Source: Xanthobacteraceae bacterium
GTDB taxonomy: Bacteria > Pseudomonadota > Alphaproteobacteria > Rhizobiales > Xanthobacteraceae
Direction of reading: 5' to 3'
NCBI GenBank assembly: GCA_019745775.1
Contig: JAIESR010000096.1
Coordinates: 89,101-153,100, forward strand
DNA length: 64,000 nt
Both the position numbers and the translations under genes were made by a program. Below are positions 50,413 through 59,446 of this stretch, piece by piece. The number at the start of each line of letters is the position of its first letter. The stretch's first letter is position 1. The notes below the pieces were generated by a model that saw only the letters and a program-made list of their open reading frames with translations, was not told the DNA's origin and did not search any database.

Positions 50413-53400
50413 ATGGAACGCTCGTTCAAAAAGGAAGTGGAATCGCTGAAGCTCGGCGACGGCGACATCTTCCGCGGCGAAGGCATCCTCGCGGTCACCA
50501 AGGCGCTCTTGCAGTCCGGCGTCAGCTATGTCGGCGGCTACCAGGGCGCGCCGGTGTCGCACCTGCTCGACGTCATGGTCGAGGCCGAGGACCTGCTCGC
50601 GGACCTCGGGGTGCATGTCGAGACCTGCACCAACGAAGCGTCGGCGGCGGCCATGCTCGGCGCTTCGATCAACTATCCGCTGCGCGGCGCCGTCACCTGG
50701 AAGTCGATCGTCGGCACCAATGTGGCGGCCGACGCGCTCTCGAACCTTGCCTCGCCCGGCGTCACCGGCGGCGTGATGATCATCCTCGGCGAAGACTACG
50801 GCGAAGGCGCGAGCGTGATCCAGGAACGCTCGTATGCCTATGCGCTGAAGTCGTCGATGTGGCTGCTCGACCCGCGGCCCGACCTGCCGACCATCGTGCG
50901 GATGGTGGAGAAGGGCTTCGAGCTCTCGGAGGCGAGCCACGCCCCGGTCATGATGGAACTGCGCATCCGCGCCTGTCACGTCACCGGCGAGTTCGCGGCC
51001 AAGACCAACAGGCGCGCCGCGTTCTCCGGCCGCAACCGCATCCCCGGCCCGCCGCGCTTTGAATACGATCGCCTCGCCCATCCGCCGGCGCTGTTCGTCC
51101 ACGAGCGGCTCAAGGTCGAGGACCGCCTGCCGGCCGCGATCGATTTCATCCGCGAGCACAAGCTTAACGAGATCATCGCCGGCGACCTCGACGACATCGG
51201 CATCATCGTCTGCGGCGGGCTCACGTCGAATCTCCTGCGCGCGCTCGAGCGACTCGACCTCGCCAAGGTCGACGGCACCTCGCGCCTACCGATGCTGGTG
51301 CTCAACTGCGTCTATCCGCTCGTGCCCGACGAAGTGCGCACGTTTTGCGCCGACAAGCGCGCGGTGCTGGTGGTCGAGGAAGGCTCGCCCGAATACATCG
51401 AGCAGCAGATCAACGTCGAATTGCGCCGCGCCGATATCCAGGCGCGCATCTTCGGCAAAGGCGCGCTGCCGAAGACCGGCGACTACACGTCGGACGTCCT
51501 GCTCAACGGCCTTGCCGCGTTCGTGCGCGAAGCCCGTCCCGCCGGCATCGAAGCCGACGCGATCGATACGCGCGTGCAGGCGATGCTCGCCCACAAGCCC
51601 GCCGCCGCGGCATCGCTCGGCGACCTGCCGGTGCGGCCGCCGACGTTCTGCACCGGATGCCCGGAACGGCCGGTGTTTTCCGCCATCAAGCTGATGCAGC
51701 GCGAATTGGGCCCGACCCACATCAGCGGCGACATCGGCTGCCATGCGTTCGCGACCTTCGCGCCGTTCAGCATGGGAAATTCCATTCTGGGTTATGGCAT
51801 GTCGCTCGCCAGCGCCGCCGCGGTGACGCCGAATCTCGACCGCCGCCCGATCGCCGTGATGGGCGACGGCGGCTTCTGGCACAACGGCCTGATCACCGGC
51901 GTGACGTCGAACCTGTTCAACAAGGGCGACGGCGTGTTGATCGTGATGCAGAACGGCTACGCCTCCGCCACCGGCCAGCAATACCTGCCGTCGTCGAGCG
52001 CCAGCCGGCTCGGCGCCGCGCCGGGGATGGACATCGAGCACACGCTGCGTTCGCTCGGCGTCACCTGGATGCGCAAGGTGCGCACCTATGGCGTGGCGAA
52101 GATGACGGCGACACTGAAGGAGGCGATGCGCACCGCCGAACGCGGCCTCAAGGTGATTATCGCCGATGGCGAATGCCAGCTTGCGCGCCAACGTCGCGTG
52201 CGCGCCGAAGATGCCGAGAAGCTCAAGCGCGGCGCGCGCGTCACGAAAACACGCTACGGCGTCGACGACGCGATCTGCACCGGCGACCACTCCTGCATCC
52301 GCCTGTCGGGCTGCCCGTCGCTGACGGTGAAGCCCAACCCCGATCCGCTGCGCACCGATCCGGTGGCGGCGGTGATCGAAAGCTGTGTCGGCTGCGGCCT
52401 GTGCGGCGAGGTCGCGCACGCCGCGGTGCTATGCCCGTCGTTCTACCGGGCGGAGGTGGTGCGCAATCCCGGAGTGTGGGATCGCGCACTGCATAGCTTC
52501 CGCCAAAGCGTCATCGGATGGATGGACGGGGCTCGTGCCCCAGCGTCCCCTCCCCCCTTGCGGGGGAGGGACAGGGAGGGGTGTGCGGCAGGCACCACCG
52601 CTTCCGAAACGACCCCCCTCCCCAACCCTCCCCCGCAAGGGGGGAGGGAGCAGACCGGGTCCGGTCGCAAGATCGCGAGCAAGAGCCTCGAGAGCGCGCA
52701 ACGCCCCATCACGCTGCTCATCGCCGCGCTGGGCGGCGAAGGTGGCGGCGTGCTCACCAACTGGATCGTGGCTGCCGCGGAGCAGCAGAATTTTCCGGTG
52801 CAGTCGACCTCGATCCCGGGCGTCGCGCAGCGCACCGGCGCGACCACCTACTACATCGAGATCATGCCGCAGCCGTCGAAGGACGGCGGCAAAGAGGCCG
52901 GCAGGCCGGTGCTGGCGCTCGCGCCCGGCGTCGGCGACGTCGACGTGATGATGGCGAGCGAGCTGATGGAAGCCGGCCGCGCCGTCGCCGCCGGTTTCGT
53001 CACCGCCGACCGCACGCTCGCGATCGCATCGACCTCGCGCTTCTTCGTGATGGGCGAGAAGATCGCGCTGGGCGACGGCCGCTACGACTCGGCGAAGCTC
53101 AAGCAGGCGATCATCGCCAATTCCAAGGCGCACCTCCTGATCGACATGGAAGCGATCGCGCGCAAGCACGGCGTGTTCATCAATTCGGTGATGCTCGGCA
53201 TCATCGCGGGCTCGGGCCGCCTGCCGATCCCGGTCGAGGCGTTCGAGGCCGCGGTCCGCGCCGACGGCAAGGGTGTCGACGGCAACCTGCGCGGCTTCCG
53301 CGCCGGGCTCGAGGCCGTGCAGAAGCCTGATTCGGCCGGTGCCTCAGCGCCGAAGCAGGCGTCGGCCCCCGCGCCCGCCTCGGATTTCGAGTCCGGCATC

Positions 53401-54225
53401 GCGCGTTTGCCGGAAGCGGCGCGCGACATCATCCGCGAGGGCGTGCGCCGGCTCACCGGCTATCAGGACCAAGCCTATGCGCGGCTCTATCTCGACCGCC
53501 TCGCCCCCATCCGCGATGCCGACACGCGCGCCAAGGCCGAAGGCCGCCTGCTCCGCGAGACCGCGCGGCATCTCGCCGTGCGCATGTCCTACGAGGATGT
53601 GATCCGGGTCGCGCAGGCGAAGACCGATCCCGCGCGCTTTGCCCGTATCGCAGCCGAGGTCGCGGCCAGGCCCGGCGAGCCGGTGAAGGTGTTCGAATTC
53701 CTCAAGCCCGGCGTCGAGGAATTGTGTTCGGTGCTGCCGCCGTCGCTGGCGCGGCGCATCCTTGCGTTCGCCGAGCACCGCGAGAAGCTCGCGCGCCTCC
53801 ACTGGGGCATGGAGGTCAACACCACCTCGGTGTCGGGATACCTGCGCTTCCGTACGCTTGCGGCGCTGCGCCGCTGGCGCCCGCGCACCTACCGCTACGC
53901 CGAAGAGCAGCGCGCGATCGAGCGCTGGCTCGCACTGATCGTCGAAGGCTCCACGCACTCCGCCGGACTCGCGCTCGAGATCGCGGAATGCGCGCGCCTG
54001 ATCAAGGGCTATGGCGACACCCACAAGCGCGGCACCGGCAACTACGCCCTCATCGAGGCCCACGTCATCCGTCCGGCGCTCGCCGGGCAGATCCCGCTGC
54101 GGCAGGCCGCCGATGCCGTCGCCTCCGCACGGACGGCGGCGCTGGTCGACCCCGACGGCGAGAGCCTCGGCAAATGCCTGGCGGCCATCGGCACGCCCGA
54201 GCCCGCGCGCATCGCGGCGGAATAA
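50413..54225 (+). CDS. Indolepyruvate ferredoxin oxidoreductase-family fusion (IorA-IorB-like plus C-terminal DUF)
   Basis: 1270 residues. IorA-type pyrimidine domain (about 10-200: GILAVTKALLQSGVSYVGGY), ThDP domain with PPTFCTGCPERPVF and GDGGFWHNGLITGVTSNLFN, a [4Fe-4S] motif CVGCGLCGEVAHAAVLCP, then a linker (about 711-746) made of a palindromic repeat, then the IorB-like gamma domain (LIAALGGEGGGVLTNWIVAA) and a C-terminal DUF6537-like region (YQDQAYARLYLDRLAPI). The reaction would be oxidative decarboxylation of an aryl- or branched 2-oxo acid to an acyl-CoA with ferredoxin. Divergent from the P450 fusion, 136 bp between starts. Confidence 0.9.
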   Translation: MERSFKKEVESLKLGDGDIFRGEGILAVTKALLQSGVSYVGGYQGAPVSHLLDVMVEAEDLLADLGVHVETCTNEASAAAMLGASINYPLRGAVTWKSIVGTNVAADALSNLASPGVTGGVMIILGEDYGEGASVIQERSYAYALKSSMWLLDPRPDLPTIVRMVEKGFELSEASHAPVMMELRIRACHVTGEFAAKTNRRAAFSGRNRIPGPPRFEYDRLAHPPALFVHERLKVEDRLPAAIDFIREHKLNEIIAGDLDDIGIIVCGGLTSNLLRALERLDLAKVDGTSRLPMLVLNCVYPLVPDEVRTFCADKRAVLVVEEGSPEYIEQQINVELRRADIQARIFGKGALPKTGDYTSDVLLNGLAAFVREARPAGIEADAIDTRVQAMLAHKPAAAASLGDLPVRPPTFCTGCPERPVFSAIKLMQRELGPTHISGDIGCHAFATFAPFSMGNSILGYGMSLASAAAVTPNLDRRPIAVMGDGGFWHNGLITGVTSNLFNKGDGVLIVMQNGYASATGQQYLPSSSASRLGAAPGMDIEHTLRSLGVTWMRKVRTYGVAKMTATLKEAMRTAERGLKVIIADGECQLARQRRVRAEDAEKLKRGARVTKTRYGVDDAICTGDHSCIRLSGCPSLTVKPNPDPLRTDPVAAVIESCVGCGLCGEVAHAAVLCPSFYRAEVVRNPGVWDRALHSFRQSVIGWMDGARAPASPPPLRGRDREGCAAGTTASETTPLPNPPPQGGREQTGSGRKIASKSLESAQRPITLLIAALGGEGGGVLTNWIVAAAEQQNFPVQSTSIPGVAQRTGATTYYIEIMPQPSKDGGKEAGRPVLALAPGVGDVDVMMASELMEAGRAVAAGFVTADRTLAIASTSRFFVMGEKIALGDGRYDSAKLKQAIIANSKAHLLIDMEAIARKHGVFINSVMLGIIAGSGRLPIPVEAFEAAVRADGKGVDGNLRGFRAGLEAVQKPDSAGASAPKQASAPAPASDFESGIARLPEAARDIIREGVRRLTGYQDQAYARLYLDRLAPIRDADTRAKAEGRLLRETARHLAVRMSYEDVIRVAQAKTDPARFARIAAEVAARPGEPVKVFEFLKPGVEELCSVLPPSLARRILAFAEHREKLARLHWGMEVNTTSVSGYLRFRTLAALRRWRPRTYRYAEEQRAIERWLALIVEGSTHSAGLALEIAECARLIKGYGDTHKRGTGNYALIEAHVIRPALAGQIPLRQAADAVASARTAALVDPDGESLGKCLAAIGTPEPARIAAE
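52543..52651. repeat. Palindromic repeat, family B variant, inside the IOR-like gene
   Basis: Arms CCCTCCCCCCTTGCGGGGGA (left) and CTCCCCCGCAAGGGGGGAGG (right) with AGGGAGGGGTGTG and CCCCCCTCCCCAACC between. Its length keeps the frame, giving a proline/glycine/arginine-rich linker at residues about 711-746. An example of an intergenic-type repeat tolerated between protein domains. Confidence 0.88.
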
Positions 54226-54269
54226 CGGTTCGGAACTTCGCCTTGTCCCGCCGCGTTTAACCGGTCGGC

Positions 54270-55379
54270 ATGCCGACCGACTCCAAGACCGACACCGACG
54301 AACGAACCGGTCAGCGCCGGCCCGCGCTCCCCGTCGATGCGCGATCCCGCCAGATCGTGCGCGCCGTGCTCGCGCTCGCGCTCGTCGTCCTGGCCGCCTG
54401 GATCGCCGCCGACTTCCTGCCGGCGCTGGCCTGGGCGATCGTGATTGCTATCACCACCTGGCCGCTTTACCGGCGCTGCGCCGCGGCGATCCCGGAGCCC
54501 GCGCGCAATCTCGTTGCGCCCGCGCTGTTCACCTTGTTCGTCGGCGTCGTGCTTCTGATCCCATTGATGCTGGCGCTCCAGCAACTCGCAGAGGCGGGCG
54601 ATACCGCCGTGCGCTGGATCGGCGAACTGCAGAAAGGCGGCGTACCGGTTCCGCATTGGATCGCGCAGCTACCCTTCACCGGCGATCTCCTGGTCGAGTG
54701 GTGGCGCAACAATCTCAGCGAGCCGGAAGCCGCGGCGCAATGGTTGCGCGGCATCAACCTCGAGAACGCCACCGCCTGGACCCGCTCGCTCGGCGGCGAA
54801 GTCCTGCATCGCATCGTGCTGTTCCTGATCATGCTGCTCGCGCTGTTCTTCCTCTATCGCGATGGCGGCTGGCTGGCGGAGCGTGCGCTTGCGACCGCCG
54901 ACCGCCTGCTCGGCGATCCCGGCGAGCGGCTGGCGACGAAGATCGTCGAAGCGGTGCGCGGCACCGTCAACGGCACGGTCGTGGTCGCCGTGATCGAGGG
55001 CATCATCATCGGCGTCGCTTATTGGCTGGTCGGCGCACCGAGCGCTATCCTGCTGGCGCTGTTGACCATCGCATTCGCGATGCTGCCGCTCGGCGCCGAG
55101 ATCGCGGTGACGCTCGTGTCGCTGATGCTGCTGGTGCAGGGATTTGATCTGCTGCCCGTGCTCGCGCTTTGGCTGTTCGGCATGGCCGTCACCATCGTCG
55201 GCGACAATCTGGTCTGGCCGGCGCTGGTCGGCCGTTCGGCGCGGCTGCCATTTCTTCTTGCGCTCATCGGCGTCCTTGGCGGCGTGCAGACCTTCGGCCT
55301 GATCGGCCTGTTCATCGGGCCCGTCATCATGGCGGTGCTGCTGGTGATCTGGCGCGAGTGGATTGCGCCGCACGACTGA
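54270..55379 (+). CDS. AI-2E family transporter (TqsA/PerM-like)
   Basis: 369 residues, about eight membrane helices (AWAIVIAITTWPLYRRCAAA, LFTLFVGVVLLIPLMLALQQ, VLFLIMLLALFFLYRDGGWL). The conserved region PSAILLALLTIAFAMLPLGA and the C-terminal GDNLVWPALVGRSARLPFLL-VLGGVQTFGLIGLFIGP pattern (each shortened) match the family. Roles in the family include autoinducer-2 export or ion antiport; this member is not assigned. Starts 44 bp after the IOR-like gene. Confidence 0.9.
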   Translation: MPTDSKTDTDERTGQRRPALPVDARSRQIVRAVLALALVVLAAWIAADFLPALAWAIVIAITTWPLYRRCAAAIPEPARNLVAPALFTLFVGVVLLIPLMLALQQLAEAGDTAVRWIGELQKGGVPVPHWIAQLPFTGDLLVEWWRNNLSEPEAAAQWLRGINLENATAWTRSLGGEVLHRIVLFLIMLLALFFLYRDGGWLAERALATADRLLGDPGERLATKIVEAVRGTVNGTVVVAVIEGIIIGVAYWLVGAPSAILLALLTIAFAMLPLGAEIAVTLVSLMLLVQGFDLLPVLALWLFGMAVTIVGDNLVWPALVGRSARLPFLLALIGVLGGVQTFGLIGLFIGPVIMAVLLVIWREWIAPHD

Positions 55380-55400
55380 CCCAAGCTGAATTCTCACCGT

Positions 55401-55493
55401 CGTCATGCCCGCGCTCGTCGCGGGCATCCACGTCTTTGACAAGCGCCTCATCGAAGACGTGGATGGCCGGGACAAGCCCGGCCATGACGGGGG
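55401..55493. repeat. Long palindromic repeat, family D
   Basis: CGTCATGCCCG at the left and CCCGGCCATGACG at the right are the outer arms; CATCCACGTCTT and AAGACGTGGATG are the inner arms. In the gap between the AI-2E gene and the next TTT gene. Confidence 0.8.
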
Positions 55494-55572
55494 TGAGTGC
55501 CGAGCGTGACATTCCGATCCATTGCCTTGGCGGCGGCAATTCGGCAGGGATCGGCGCATGGGAGCCGATCCG

Positions 55573-56547
55573 ATGAACAAACTTGCCACCGTGGTCGTGG
55601 CCGCAGGCATGGCCGCGCTCGTCGCCGTCACCGCACAGGCGCAGCCCTACCCCTCGAAGCCGATCAAATTCCTGGTGCCGTTCGCGGCCGGCGGCCCCGC
55701 CGACACCATGGCGCGGTTGACGGCGCGGACGCTGGAGCAGGGCCTCAACCAGGCGATCGTGATCGACAACCGCCCCGGCGCCGGCGGCATCATCGGTGCG
55801 CGCGCCGCGGCGCAGGCCGATCCCGACGGCTACACCCTGATGTATGGCAACACGGCCTCGCTGGTGGTGGGCCCCGCGGTCTACACCAATCCCGGCTACG
55901 ATCCGGTGAAGGCGTTCGCGCCGATCGCGCTGGTCGCGGTGACCTTCAACGTGCTCGCGGTCAATCCGACGTTTCCGGCCAACAACGTGAAAGAGCTGAT
56001 CGCCTACGCCAGGAAGAATCCCGGCAAGGTCAATTTCGCGTCGCCCGGCCACGGTACGCCGCCGCACATGGTCGGCGAGATGTTCAAGCAGCGCACCGGA
56101 ATCGACATCGTGCACATTCCCTACAAGGGCACGGCTGCCGCGCTCACCGACATCATGGGCGGGCAGGTGGAGATGACGTTCGAGAACCCCTCGGTCGTCA
56201 TCCCACTGGTGCAGGCCGGCAAGCTCAAGGCGCTCGGGGTCACCGGCGAGAGCCGCAACCCAACCATTCCCGACGTGCCCACCATGATCGAGGCGGGCGT
56301 GCCCGACTTCGTGTCGATGTCGTTCACCGGGCTGGTCGCGCCGGCCGGCACGCCGCCGGCGATCATCAAGCAGCTCGCCGACGTGCTCGGCCCCGGCCTC
56401 GCCTCCGCCGAAGTCCGCTCGATGATGGACAAGCTCGGCGTGATCCCGATGCCCGGCACGCCGGCGGATTTCGGCGCCTTCCTCGCACGCGAAAGCACCA
56501 AGTGGCAGACGGTGGCGAAGACCGCAGGGATCAAGATTTCGAATTGA
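55573..56547 (+). CDS. Tripartite tricarboxylate transporter (Bug/TctC) substrate-binding protein, orphan
   Basis: 324 residues from ATG 55573 (GGGAGCCGATCCG upstream). Signal peptide TVVVAAGMAALVAVTAQAQ; PYPSKPIKFLVPFAAGGPAD; VIDNRPGAGGIIGARAAAQA; PDGYTLMYGNTASLVVGPAV. Ends FLARESTKWQTVAKTAGIKI. No membrane subunits adjacent. This is a third distinct TTT sub-type in the window. Its ligand is unknown. Confidence 0.92.
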   Translation: MNKLATVVVAAGMAALVAVTAQAQPYPSKPIKFLVPFAAGGPADTMARLTARTLEQGLNQAIVIDNRPGAGGIIGARAAAQADPDGYTLMYGNTASLVVGPAVYTNPGYDPVKAFAPIALVAVTFNVLAVNPTFPANNVKELIAYARKNPGKVNFASPGHGTPPHMVGEMFKQRTGIDIVHIPYKGTAAALTDIMGGQVEMTFENPSVVIPLVQAGKLKALGVTGESRNPTIPDVPTMIEAGVPDFVSMSFTGLVAPAGTPPAIIKQLADVLGPGLASAEVRSMMDKLGVIPMPGTPADFGAFLARESTKWQTVAKTAGIKISN

Positions 56548-56565
56548 GGGTTTTGCCAAAAAAAT

Positions 56566-56596
56566 TGCCCCGGCCACGCGGCGTGTGGCCGGGGCA
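56566..56596 (+). terminator. Perfect stem-loop after the TTT gene (terminator-like, without T tract on this strand)
   Basis: TGCCCCGGCCAC, loop GCGGCGT, GTGGCCGGGGCA: a 12-bp G+C-rich stem. The A-run (AAAAAAATT) lies just upstream, so on the minus strand it would read as a stem followed by Ts. As the TTT gene is on the plus strand, it may still end its transcript or act in both directions. Confidence 0.6.
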
Positions 56597-56879
56597 TGCT
56601 GGTTCTCAGAGCGGAAAGCCGGATCATTGTTACGCGGCACAGATCCGACCGCTCGCGTCCCGACGTCAGCCGGGCGACGCCCAGAGGTCTACACCCCCAC
56701 CCCCGCCAGCACGCCAACGATACTCAGCGTGCGCCCGGCGCGTCTTGTCGCGATTTGCCAAAAACTTGATCGGCCCGGCCGCTCAAGGCTAGGCTGGCAC
56801 CTCGCTACCGTTGGTAGAGCCTGTCCGCGCTAGCGTGTCGCAAGAGCCATGACGGCCCGATCCGATGAGGAGGCCTGCG

Positions 56880-57917
56880 GTGAGCGATCCCGAGGTCAAA
56901 CGCTTCGGCGCACTTCCAAGTGCCGTCGGCATTATTGCCCGGCTTGCCTACGCGCAGACGATTGCCGCCGGCATCGACGTTGCACGCCTGCTCAAGAAGG
57001 CCGGCCTCACGCCGCAGCAGATCGACGACGCGAGCGTGCGGATCAAGGTTCGCGATCAGATCAATTTCCTGAACCTCGCCTCCGACGCCCTGCAGGATGA
57101 ATTTCTCGGCTTCCATCTCGCGCAACCGCCCGACCTGCGCGAACTCGGGCTGCTGTACTACGTGTCGGCGTCGTCCGAGACGCTCACGCAGGCTTTGCGG
57201 CGGGCGGCCCGCTACAGCACCATCGCCAACGAAGGCGTGTCCTTGAACTATGCCAACGAGAGAGACGCGACGGTCACTTTCCGCTATGTCGGCGTCAGCC
57301 GGCACCTCGATCGCCATCAGATGGAATTCTTCGCGACCACGGTCGTCCGGGTCTGCCGCGAGCTGACGGGCCAGCATGTGTTCCCGACGCGCGTGCGATT
57401 GACGCATCGCCGCCGCACCGTCAGTCCGGAGCTCGCCGAATTCTTCGGTGGCAATGTCGAGTTCGGCGCCGCCGACGACGACATCAGCTTCGCCGCAGCG
57501 GCCGGCCTGCTGCCGGTGGTCAGCGCGGACCTCTATCTCAACAGGCTCTTGATCAAGTATTGCGAGGAAGCGTTGTCGCGCCGGCCGGCGAACCTGGGCT
57601 CGTTCCGCTCCGCCGTCGAGAACGCGGTGGTCCCGTTGCTGCCGCACGGCAAGGCGCAGGCCGCCGAGATCGCCACCGGGCTCGGCATGAGCCAGCGCAC
57701 CTTTGCACGGCGGCTGTCGGCGGAAGGCGCAACCTATTCGGACGTTCTGGAAAGCCTCCGGTCGGACCTCGCGCAGCGCTACCTGGCCGACGACACCCTG
57801 ACGATCTCCCAGATCGCATGGCTGCTCGGCTACCAGGAGGTCAGCGCGTTCACGCACGCGTTCAAGCGCTGGACCGGGGTGACGCCGCGCGAGGCGCGTT
57901 CGCGCCTTTCGTGCTGA
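56880..57917 (+). CDS. AraC-family regulator with AraC-arabinose-type N-terminal domain
   Basis: 345 residues from a GTG at 56880, chosen over the ATG at 56865 because AGGAGG lies 6 bases before the GTG and would overlap the ATG coding region. N-terminal domain about 10-200 (HLAQPPDLRELGLLYYVSAS typical of the Arabinose_bd/OruR-type family). The C-terminal AraC helix-turn-helix pair runs about 260-340: LGMSQRTFARRLSAEGATYS, ISQIAWLLGYQEVSAFTHAF, KRWTGVTPREARS. Neighbours give no clear operon; it is followed by a small unknown gene. Confidence 0.88.
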   Translation: MSDPEVKRFGALPSAVGIIARLAYAQTIAAGIDVARLLKKAGLTPQQIDDASVRIKVRDQINFLNLASDALQDEFLGFHLAQPPDLRELGLLYYVSASSETLTQALRRAARYSTIANEGVSLNYANERDATVTFRYVGVSRHLDRHQMEFFATTVVRVCRELTGQHVFPTRVRLTHRRRTVSPELAEFFGGNVEFGAADDDISFAAAAGLLPVVSADLYLNRLLIKYCEEALSRRPANLGSFRSAVENAVVPLLPHGKAQAAEIATGLGMSQRTFARRLSAEGATYSDVLESLRSDLAQRYLADDTLTISQIAWLLGYQEVSAFTHAFKRWTGVTPREARSRLSC

Positions 57918-58045
57918 TCACGCGGGACACGGCGGCGATTTTGTGGCGATCTTGCGGCACGCCAGGACACGCTCCCGACTGGCCGCCCTCATGCAAACGG
58001 TGCTAAATTCGAGCGGGATGAGGGGTTTGTAGCGAGTGTTGCAAG

Positions 58046-58285
58046 ATGGCCATCCAGTTCCTGCCTGAAAGCCCGCCGTTCGCCGACGACGAGATCGTCG
58101 GCATGGCACACGCCGTCGATGATGTCTGCAAGGTTTTGGAGATTCCGCCCGAAGACGCGCCGACCTTGAAGTCGATCGCCGAGCGCGTGGTCGAGCTGGC
58201 CCGCGAGGGTGAGCGCGACCCGACCGTGCTGGCGGAGCGCGTGATCAGCGAAATGCGTCCGGGCGACGCGTTCGACGCGGGCTGA
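58046..58285 (+). CDS. Small conserved-looking protein, unknown function
   Basis: 79 residues. FLPESPPFADDEIVGMAHAV, LEIPPEDAPTLKSIAERVVE and LAERVISEMRPGDAFDAG give a helical, acidic protein with a terminal MRPGDAFDAG. Codon use resembles the neighbours, so coding is likely, but no function can be assigned. No signal peptide. Located 128 bp after the AraC gene and convergent with the hydrolase 39 bp away. Confidence 0.65.
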   Translation: MAIQFLPESPPFADDEIVGMAHAVDDVCKVLEIPPEDAPTLKSIAERVVELAREGERDPTVLAERVISEMRPGDAFDAG

Positions 58286-58324
58286 TCGTCCGGGCGCGGC
58301 TCAACGCCGCGATACCGCGGACGA

Positions 58325-59299
58325 TCAATACGCCGCCATGAATCCCGTCACGGTGCGGACGAACTCCGCCGGGTGCTCGCGGTAGTGGAAGTGGCCGCGG
58401 TCGTTGGCGATCAGCATCTGCGTGCGCTTGTTCTTCTCGGCCAGCATGTCGAAGAGCTTCAGTCCCACCTCGACGATCGCCGAGGGATCGTCCTTGCCCC
58501 AGTAAAGCAGCGTCGGCGTCTGTAGCCGGCCGGCCGCGATCCATTCGCGCATTTCCTTGGCACCCGCCTGAATATTCGCTTCGTAGCGCTTCGCCTCCTC
58601 GCCCTTCATCGCCGCGTCGGTCGCCATGCCGGCGCTCTGCCGCGCCATGAAGCCGGCGGCGGCGACGAACTCGTCGGTGACGTGCGCGCGGTTCTTCGAC
58701 AGCGCCTCCATGTTGTGGCGGAAGCCTTCCTCGATGGTGCCCTTGCGCTGCGCGCCGGCGCCCTGCCCCAGGCCGATCTTGGCGCGCCGCTCCGCCAGGT
58801 TGCCGACCGGCGGCGACAGCGTCGCGCTGTCGACGATGATCAGCGAGCGCACCATGTCCGGCTTCTCGAGCGCCAGCCGCGCCGCATGCCAGGCGCCGGT
58901 CGACTGGCCGATCACGTGCAGCCGCGTGACGCCCTTCGCCTTCAGGAACGCATAGAGGTGCTCCTGCTCGCCGGTCGCCGTGTAGACCCCGGAGGGGTTC
59001 TCGCTCATGCCATGGCCGCGGCGATCCGGCGCCAGCACGCGGTAACGCTCGGCGAGCCCGGCGATGATCGGCGTCCAGGTGTTGGCGCTCGAGGTGCCGC
59101 CCGGACGCGCGCCGTGGATCAGCAGCACGGCGTCGGCGCCCTTGCCGGCTTCGTAATAGCGCGTGCGGCCACCGTCGATGGTGACAAACTGCGCCTTCTG
59201 CCCGCCGACCGAGCCGTCCGGCGCAGGCGGCGCTCCCTGCGCCAGGGCAAGCACGGGCGCGAGGACGATGAGCACAGCGAAACGCATTGTCGTTGTCAT
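58325..59299 (-). CDS. Secreted alpha/beta-hydrolase
   Basis: 324 residues from ATG 59297-59299 (GAGGGAAAGCC upstream). Signal peptide (AVLIVLAPVLALAQG). The hydrolase fold begins TRYYEAGKGADAVLLIHGAR; the oxyanion HG follows; nucleophile serine in HVIGQSTGAWHAARLAL; catalytic His in ANDRGHFHYREHPAEF. It looks like an epoxide hydrolase/meta-cleavage-type hydrolase that works outside the cytoplasm. Substrate unknown. Divergent from the next TTT gene by about 150 bp. Confidence 0.88.
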   Translation of the reverse strand: MTTTMRFAVLIVLAPVLALAQGAPPAPDGSVGGQKAQFVTIDGGRTRYYEAGKGADAVLLIHGARPGGTSSANTWTPIIAGLAERYRVLAPDRRGHGMSENPSGVYTATGEQEHLYAFLKAKGVTRLHVIGQSTGAWHAARLALEKPDMVRSLIIVDSATLSPPVGNLAERRAKIGLGQGAGAQRKGTIEEGFRHNMEALSKNRAHVTDEFVAAAGFMARQSAGMATDAAMKGEEAKRYEANIQAGAKEMREWIAAGRLQTPTLLYWGKDDPSAIVEVGLKLFDMLAEKNKRTQMLIANDRGHFHYREHPAEFVRTVTGFMAAY

Positions 59300-59446
59300 G
59301 GCTTTCCCTCCACGGCGCTGCCGGCTCTGGTGCGGCCGCTGGCGCTCACGCAATTCTAGCGCAGAACGCGCGCCGTTCCATCATATTGACTCGCATTCCG
59401 CAAACGCGCATCACGCGGGCATACGACGTCAAGCAAGAAGATCACG

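Noticed and set aside
50413..54225. Splitting the IOR-like gene into separate IorA and IorB genes at the repeat
   Set aside because: The frame is continuous through the repeat and I see no stop or restart signal.
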